A stretch of 64,000 nt of DNA from Tricholoma matsutake (taxonomy: Eukaryota; Basidiomycota; Agaricomycetes; Agaricales; Tricholomataceae). The translations under genes and the position numbers were made by a program. The notes under the pieces were generated by a model. The model did not search any database and had not been told where the DNA came from. It saw only the letters and a list, made by a program, of their open reading frames with translations. Location: the NCBI GenBank assembly GCA_026075535.2, contig AP026549.1, positions 3,286,001-3,350,000 on the forward strand, read 5' to 3'. Positions 57,611 to 64,000 of the stretch are shown here, one piece after another. Each line of letters starts with the position of its first letter. Position 1 is the first letter of the stretch.

Positions 57611-58299
57611 TCAACAAATGTTTTGAATGAATCCTGTATCATGAGCCTGTGTCAATGGATTGTAGAACTTTATAGCACTGTTTCCTTCACATGACTTTTC
57701 ACAACTGAATGTGCACTCATCACGGTGCACCTGCAGAAGATGCTGGGCTTGTGGAGGGAGAATAATGGGATTTGGTGGATGGGGAAGATCAGAGAAAGCT
57801 CGGTATGGTCTTCCTGTCTGGTGAAGATAATCAAGCAGATTATGATAATCTACTTCTAGGGAACAAGGTGCCTTTGCTAGAATATCTGCCACTTCTGTAG
57901 GCTAGAGATGTACTGGATGGTCATCCATGGCCATATTTTCTGGCTCAAAAATATCACATAATTCTTTTAAATGATCTTCACTGTGCAGCAAAGCATCTGC
58001 ATGTGCTTGATGACTCATCTGGTGGAGCATTGTAAGATCTAAATCCCCTGATCTTGGTATTAGCTATCAAATTTTGAGCAAAATAATTGAAACACATATG
58101 GAGATGATAATTGGTGTTCATTTTTGCAACTTTCCATTCATTCGTTCACCTGGAAACTCACTAAAAGATGCCAAAGGACCCCAATATTTGAGAAGAGCAC
58201 CATTATGCATTGCATAATGATGGTTTGGCTTAGATGGATGATGTGGAAAAAGTTGTTGAATAGCAGTTTGATATTGAATATAATGCTGAGTATAGTACC
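57611..58299 (-). pseudogene. DNA-transposase C-terminal fragment (CACTA/Plavaka-like, tentative)
   Basis: The minus strand reads HHYAMHNGALLKYWGPLASF then SEFPGERMNGKLQK (58240-58118), and further down EVDYHNLLDYLHQTGRPYRA and NSAIKFYNPLTQAHDTGFIQ (57840-57620). The H-x-x-x-H-x...WGPL...FxERMNG signature recalls the DUF4218-like region C-terminal to CACTA-type transposases of mushrooms. The upstream part is lost exactly where the LTR fragment at 58300 begins, so the transposase was broken by that insertion or by a rearrangement. Confidence 0.55.
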
Positions 58300-58559
58300 C
58301 TTTCCGACATCTACCCCTTGGTATGATGTCATTCAGCAGCCTTGATATGCCTATCTCTGCCTTTTCTATTTTTAGGCTATCATTTGATTTTTGCAATCTT
58401 CACATATACTGGGCATTGGCAAAGGGGTCCTTAGAGTTTTCTCTTCAGATTTCCCTTTGCTAGGTGCACCTCCACTCCCTGTAATATGTACCATAATTTT
58501 AACTTTGGATTTCCCTTTGCCAAACCACTAATTAAGTGGCCTCTAAGGTTGCCCTTATA
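58300..58559 (+). repeat. 5'-truncated LTR of the second gypsy family
   Basis: From ccgacatctaccccttggta to ggttgcccttata this follows the 26.9-kb LTR with about 10% difference and keeps both ggatttccctttgc words. It also has extra bases (caaaccactaattaagtggc) between the second word and the LTR end. The first ~165 bp of the LTR are missing. Confidence 0.85.
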
Positions 58560-59227
58560 ATAACAGTTGAAGAAGCAATTGGAGCATGGCAAGAAAAAAT
58601 CAGTCAAAGATTACATTAGAATGTCAGCTGGGAATCTAAAAGGGTCTGACATCCATCCATCCACTTGGCTAAGAAGCTAACTTATGCAATCCTTTTGTAG
58701 ACAGACATTGTGTCTGAATGGTGTAGATGGGCAACCCCTTCTTTTCATATGTCCAGATATGCCTCCTGAGGTAGGTGAACCGATGCTGGATGACCTCCAA
58801 TGTGTTTCCAGACTTCTATTCTGGATGTCAACTCAGAAAAGGAGGAAGAAAAGGAACATAGAGATCCCAACTACCAAGGTGTCTCCTCTAGCATTCATTT
58901 TATTTGGTACAACAGATATTTGACTCATGTGAGTGGTCCAAACATATATTGTGAGCTGATTACTGACTCTTGAGAATGGTCATGGGGCTCCTACAAATGT
59001 TGACATCAACTTTATTCAATGCGTAGGAAAGCATAAGATGAACACAAGCCAGTTTGTTCCTAGGGCTTCAAAAGAGATGAAGGATAATTTGAAGGAGTAT
59101 CCCCAGATGGAGTCAATGTTCCAACCTGTATTTGAGTGGCAAAAAGCCAAGGTAAAGATATCTATCATTTGAAGTCTGGTCACCTTATCATTGACAATAG
59201 TTCAGTTACAATCCATTCTACCCAAAG
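58560..59227 (+). pseudogene. Decayed ORF of unknown family
   Basis: A frame at 58684-58923 (LNGVDGQPLLFICPDMPPEV) and a later piece near 59030 (CVGKHKMNTSQFVPRASKEM) share strand and coding-like composition but are separated by stops. No family recognised. It may belong with the broken mobile elements on either side. Confidence 0.3.
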
Positions 59228-60589
59228 TAGTGCTTGAAGGTCCAGTCACTAAGACCAGAAAATAACCAATAACCAATGACCAAACCAAACTGTAAGTTAC
59301 AGTTGTCTGTAACCAATGTAACTGCAACCGTGGTCATGGCCACAGCCATTCACAATCAGTTATGGTCATGGTTATTCATTATTAGATAAACTAAAGAACT
59401 GTACAAAGACCAGTTAGACTGGTCATAACCAAGTTTGGTAAGTGATTGTTGATCAATGTGACCAAACATCACTCAACAATTCAACAATCAACATCCAACA
59501 ATCAACATCCAACCATACCACCCACCATTGCCACTCTGCTCACCACCACCACATCACCACCACCACTCCACCTCATCAAACGGCCACCTCATGGATGCAA
59601 ACCTCAGGTCAATGATGCCACATGACTTGGCCCAAATGACATCTATGAACATTAGATGTCATTTAGGCCCAAGGGAAGTATTTACTAACTAATTGTTTAC
59701 TTTTTCTTTTAGGTAACAACTAGAGTGACCTCATGAACAACGTGGCCCAAATGGTGATACACGTCCTTTGGGCCCATAGTAAGTTTTTTTCTTGTTTTCT
59801 TGCATTTCAATTATATTAATTAGTTGTTTTACATTGTTTTTTTAGGGTATTGACATTTCTACAACCATGACACCCCAAGGCAGCCCATGACAATGACAAT
59901 GGATGAGGGAAGCCATGGGAAGGCCCATGTAGTGGGGTCCCAGGTATGCCCCCCCCCTTGTATGCCTGCCATGTCATGCTGACCACCCTCCTAATTGCCT
60001 CTAGCCAGAACCAGCAAGGGGATGATGAGCACCTGCCCATGCCTATGAGCCTCTGCTCATAGGGTGGATTGCAGGTGGACATTGATGGTGACCCCAGCAC
60101 CAACACCAGTGACATCAATGCCAATGATGCCAACACCAATACTGCCAATGCTGATGCCAACACCAACCTCACCACCAACAACATCCCCCAATGCCAGTGC
60201 TGACCCCATTGACACCAACACTAATGACACCACATGCTGACCCTAATAGCTAGACAGTGGTACCACCACCCCTCGCTTGCAAATGCAAGGTGTGGTGGAC
60301 TTTTTTCTTTTTCTTTCATTTTGTTCAGTATATATTAGAATATATATATATTAGTTGTATCTAAAGTATGTACTTGAGTCAGTCCTGACCAGTTGTGACT
60401 GGTCAGGATGGTCAGGTACTGGACCAGTCATAACCAGTCCAGTAACTGACCTGTAACCATAGCCGACTGGTTAACACTGGTCCAGTTATGGTTACAATGA
60501 CAATTTAAAATAAGAATAACTGGTCTCGGTCACCGGTTACAGCCAAAGGGGGTAAAAAAACCATGACCAAACTGGACCTTCAAGCACTA
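59228..60589. mobile_element. 1.36-kb hAT-like TIR element with GTTATGGTTAC-type subterminal arrays
   Basis: Ends are a perfect inverted repeat for about 19 bp: TAGTGCTTGAAGGTCCAGT at the left and its complement at the right. Both subterminal regions (59255-59460 and 60370-60560) are packed with gttatggtta, accagt and taaccaat-type words in both orientations. The core has paired motifs ggcccaaatgacatct...gatgtcatttaggccc (59630-59670) and a ccaacaccaa-rich tract (60080-60220). No transposase frame. TAGTG matches the hAT terminal consensus; 8-bp flanks acccaaag and acctgata do not match. Two partial relatives lie at 10450-11250 and 40506-41066. Confidence 0.75.
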
Positions 60590-60596
60590 ACCTGAT

Positions 60597-60808
60597 AGGT
60601 ACAACATCCTGAAGAGATACACTGTAGTAAACTGGGAGGTAGACTTTGGCTTTCACGCAACAATAACACACATAACATATATTGATGTCGGTAATGTAAA
60701 AGTCTGTTGATCTGATAGGAGCTGGCCCTTATAAAGGGTCTGGTACCAGGCTATCGAAAGGTAAAGTAAATATATATAAAGACTGACAACTAGTCAGCCA
60801 CCACTACA
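60597..60808 (-). repeat. Putative 3' LTR of the minus-strand gypsy element (possibly truncated)
   Basis: On the minus strand a purine tract (aaagggggagag, 60809-60820) is followed by TGTAGTGGTGGCTGACTAG, a typical LTR start. A tatatatattta box and a palindromic ccctttataaggg lie within. The end is near ACCTATCA at about 60597, right beside the hAT-like element; whether the LTR is complete is unknown because the 5' copy is outside the window. Confidence 0.55.
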
Positions 60809-60822
60809 CTCTCCCCCTTTGG

Positions 60823-63345
60823 CTTGAACCCGGAGGGCAAGCCACGACCATCCCAAGATATCAAGAAGGAAACGCGATGCAAGAAGAATTATTTTTTACT
60901 CAGCCCTGGAGGGTTGAGCAGGGGGAACACCAGAGTTTCCAGAAGACCGACTGCTGAGGGGTTCGTTCATATCCATTCCATTGTCTAATGGGAGGGACAA
61001 GAAGATGGGTGACTCTGTAGTAGACACCAGGGAGGCCACCTGGGAGATGGGAGTCACCAGGGACAATTGCACAGCAGGGGATTTGAGAAGCTGCTCTCCC
61101 TCTGGGTGGGCAGTGATGGGAGCATCTGAGTTGTCTCTGGAATCAGAGACTGAGTTGGTGCACTCAGACTCAGAACCCTTGTTCTTTCGTCAACTCTGAG
61201 TAGGGCACGCAAAGAGTTGGAACTTGCCCCCTCCTGGCCCTGCAGGTGAGGGTCCAGTCGCAGCTAATCGTTCCTTCTTTTGTTCCCTCTTGGCCCTATT
61301 CTTATCGGCCTTGGTTTGATGGGGAGGACCTATGTATGACCATCCTCCATCCACAAAGTCTGGGGTCTCCAGAGGTTGGGAGGCAGTCAATGGGGTTGGA
61401 GAGACAGAAGCAAGAGGAGCAAGGCGGGGAGAAGGTACCGCCACAACAGGGAGCACAGTCGATGAGACAGGGTTAGAGGTTTCATGAGGGAGTCCGGGTA
61501 CCCCCAGGGGTACACTGGGAAGCGATGGGTGGAGACTCAAGGACCGGAAAGTGGAGCTGGATGGCCCAGAGGATGGGTAGGCAGGACGAGAAGGCGCAGC
61601 AGGAGTAATGAGAGGATCAACATGGCCTGTGGGTCACATAGTCGAGGTGGAAGAATGAGACACTGAGCTGGGGGGCATGGTATGAGTAGAGGAAGACAGT
61701 CCTAGCAGCCCCCCCAAAGGTGGGGGAGTCTCAGGTGATTCCCTGTCTCTCTTACACTTGGTCGGTGGGGGCTGAGTTAAACAGTGCACCCCAGGAGGAG
61801 GCAGCCACAGATGGGGTTCTGTCATCAGAGGGGCATCTTCGGGTGCAGGTGGAGCCACTTGATGAACACATTGCAGGGTAGCATTAGCATCTGTGGACTC
61901 ATCTTCCCTGTGGGACTGAGTAGCTGCTGTCAACATTCCTATTCCATAGTAGTAGGCTTCCCGGACCTCATGGTCAGGGACTCCAATTGAAGTCAGATGT
62001 TGGACAACCTCATCCACAGTGACATTGTCAGTCACCGGGGACATGAACTGTTGGTCTCGGCGCAGAGCAATGGAGATGCCCAACAAAGATCGCAAGCTTC
62101 AATACAATCCTGGGGTGGTGAAGACCTCCGCCAGGCATAGATTTAAACTGGACTTCTGTTGCTGAGACAGTCCAGGAGGGACTTGTTGTCTTAATAAAAG
62201 CATTCCCCTTATGTGGGGAAGAGAAACATGGTGTTCATCCAGAACCAACCCAGAGGAGTTCCGGAATTGGTAGAGTTGTCGATGCATGAATTGGGCTCAG
62301 GATTCCACCAGGTCGTTGATTCAGGGTTGAGCCATCCTGTCCAGCTCATGCAGTCGCCGAATCCCCTTGGAGGATTGTCGATCCATGGGGAGCCACTGGG
62401 GAAGTCTCCAGTTGGCAATGGCATAGCTCATTAAGGGGGTTCGGGTCTCGGAAGGGGTTAAGCTGGCATAGTGCACATAGGACTGCGCTTGCCATAGATA
62501 AGTCTCATTGCCAGGCTGCTGAGCAGCCGTGGCCCATATATCAAACTCGGCACTGTTTTGCAGCAAGGTAGGGGGAACAGGATTATGGACTGGAAAAGCT
62601 GGGGACCAGTTAGCTGGTCGGGAAGTACCCGGCACTGGGTTGATCATCCGGGGCCCTGGAGGGGGAAGGAGAGGGCGCTCCCTCTCCTTCTTGCCCTTGT
62701 CCACATCCATCGCCTCCACTGGTCAAACCTTTGGGGCAGGCGCAGCAGGCTTAGTGGAGGCGACGACATAAGAATGCTCCTGGACTGGAGAACATGGTCT
62801 GGGGGAAGGCTTGCAACCACAAGGTCATTTGGCTGGGCGATCCTTCAGACATTGGTCCAACTCATCCTCAAGGCACCAAATTTGGGCCCTGAGTCTAGCT
62901 GTCTCATCCTCATAATCCTCCTGAAGTTGTCTGGAGGCCGCTCATTCCCCAGAGGATATCTCATGGTCATGGCAGTCCTTAGCGTTGAGATAGTCCAGGT
63001 CCTGGTCAAACTCCGGCTGGTACACATGCATGGTGTACTGCTTGCAGACGTCACATCCAAAACGATGAACCACAATGCCCAAATGGGCATTGTTTCTCCA
63101 TCCCCCGTCCTCTTGTCCCATTCTCCTTTCACCCACCAAAGGGTCTTGACCTTGGGTGTCTCTTTGATCTCGTGGTTCTTGCTCCCTTGGTCTCGGGCCT
63201 TGTGGCTCTCTCTCTCTCTCTTGTCACCTCGTCCTCCTTCCCTATTCCTCCTAACATCCTTCCCCCTTTGAGACTGGTCATTGGTCTCATAGTCACTGTT
63301 GTCCATTGGGTCATCGCTGAAGAACCTATTTCCTCCCATGAACAT
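60823..63345 (-). pseudogene. Proline-rich ORF downstream of integrase in the minus-strand gypsy element (decayed)
   Basis: Reading leftward from 63345: MFMGGNRFFSDDPMDNSDYE, a strongly charged Arg/Glu stretch, GCDVCKQYTMHVYQPEFDQD (a C-x2-C pair), a coiled-coil-like ARLRAQIWCLEDELDQCLKD, then WSPAFPVHNPVPPTLLQN and LPQWLPMDRQSSKGIRRLHE (~62400), RGMLLLRQQVPPGLSQQQKS (~62190), DNVTVDEVVQHLTSIGVPDH (~62020), and a Ser/Pro-rich C-terminus to about 61190. Several stops break it. I know similar proline-rich, coiled-coil proteins beside retroelements in agaricomycetes but no function. It lies between the chromodomain and the 3' LTR on the same strand. It could instead be a gag from another nested element. 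Confidence 0.5.
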
Positions 63346-63371
63346 TATGGGAGCTGAATAGAAAAAAAAAA

Positions 63372-64000
63372 TTAATCTCTGCCCATCCTACTGTACAGGA
63401 TCGGAGTCTGAAAGGCGGCACTCAGTAACCCCCACATTGGGCATCCCATTCTCCTTTTCCATCCCAAGTTATTTACCAGCCCGAGTGTGTGCAGCTGCAT
63501 GCTTGGGCAGATCCATCCAGTCCTTGGCACTGACAAGGGCCAAGTATCCATCCAAGGCTGCAAGTTCATTGCTGACGCTCAATGGCTCCCAAGTGGATTC
63601 CCCTAGGCTCCATTTTACCAGGAACTGCAGAGCACGACCCTTCCACCACATCGGTTGGGAAACATGGCATCATCACTCGCATGGTAAGGTTGCAACAGGC
63701 TCACATGGAACCTGTTATGCACTCTCCTCCGACGCAGTTCCTCTGGCAGTTCCAAGTCATAGTTGGATTTCTTGGGTAGGCAAAGTAGGACCTTATAAGG
63801 CCCTACAAACTTAGGCAGCTTGCTGGCTCATCTCTTAGGCATCCTAAGGTTCTTTGTGGACAGATACACTAGATCACCCGGACTGATCTTGGGCTCCTCT
63901 CGCCTACACTGATTGGCGTAGTGTTGTTGGAATACTTGTTCCACAATAATGCTATCATGAGCCATGGCCATGTTGTGAAGTGCATCCATGGAAAATGTTT
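63372..64000 (-). pseudogene. pol: pol C-terminus of the minus-strand gypsy element (integrase tail and chromodomain)
   Basis: From the right edge leftward the minus strand reads a helix typical of the integrase tail (MAMAHDSIIVEQVFQQHYAN), LSTKNLRMPKR, KFVGPYKVLLCLPKKSNYDL, ELPEELRRRRVHNRFHVSLL and then, after a shift, LQFLVKWSLGESTWEPLSVS, the chromodomain, ending near 63469. TCA/TTA-derived stops interrupt it near 63820 and 63600. The order integrase GPY/F-like module then chromodomain is that of chromoviruses. The catalytic domains are beyond the right edge. Confidence 0.8.

Noticed and set aside
62213..63814. Plus-strand frames up to 237 codons at the right end
   Set aside because: Antisense to the decayed minus-strand retroelement ORFs, which carry the chromodomain and coiled-coil signals.

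Overview
The window is nuclear DNA of a filamentous basidiomycete, most likely a mushroom-forming agaricomycete. The evidence is host genes cut by many 45-70 bp GT-AG introns, a GH7 cellobiohydrolase, an alginate-lyase-like polysaccharide lyase, a DUF6533-type seven-helix protein, a Clp1-like protein, and mobile DNA typical of this class (KDZ transposase pieces with CxC5/CxC6 cysteine clusters, chromodomain Ty3/gypsy retrotransposons). I cannot name the species. All gene models were read by hand from reading frames, splice signals and recalled family features; nothing was searched.

Layout. (1) 1-8.3 kb is a gene-rich block: alginate-lyase-like gene (-, runs off the left edge), Clp1-like gene (+), GH5_12-type glycolipid glucosidase (-), a doubtful small gene (-), and a 2-oxoglutarate/Fe(II) dioxygenase (+). 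(2) 8.3-36 kb is an accessory block without a credible host gene. It holds an LTR-like piece, hAT-like non-autonomous elements, a foldback element with a nested insertion, a minisatellite, two chromodomain gypsy elements (17,799-24,050 with ATATG target duplications; 26,947-32,925 without a matching duplication), a TE-associated ORF ending in a GGGGAA array, a KDZ fragment, a palindromic minisatellite and a broken Myb/SANT-like gene. (3) 36.5-38.6 kb returns to host sequence with a single-pass membrane protein. (4) 38.6-45.3 kb is again repetitive: nested LTR pieces, a second KDZ remnant, and an inverted-repeat element with tRNA-like ends. (5) 46-52.6 kb is a second gene block: GH7 cellobiohydrolase (-), wax-synthase-like MBOAT acyltransferase (+), a Cdc4-like WD40 fragment (-), and a DUF6533 membrane protein (-). 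(6) 52.6-64 kb is repetitive again: an hAT MITE with a perfect 8-bp duplication, a tRNA-like cloverleaf, a conserved-looking TE-associated gene, a DNA-transposase fragment, a 1.36-kb TIR element, and the 3' part of a minus-strand gypsy element that runs off the right edge and carries an extra ORF after its chromodomain.

How the parts relate. The host genes are mainly secreted or membrane functions (polysaccharide breakdown, glycolipid turnover, acyl transfer) and form no obvious single pathway. The mobile DNA is heavily decayed. In both gypsy elements and in the 41-43 kb KDZ remnant most internal stops are TGA where the family usually has arginine (CGA), the mark expected of C-to-T change at methylated CpG. 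Several non-autonomous elements share a TAGNG terminus and arrays of a short motif near both ends, which points to the hAT superfamily.
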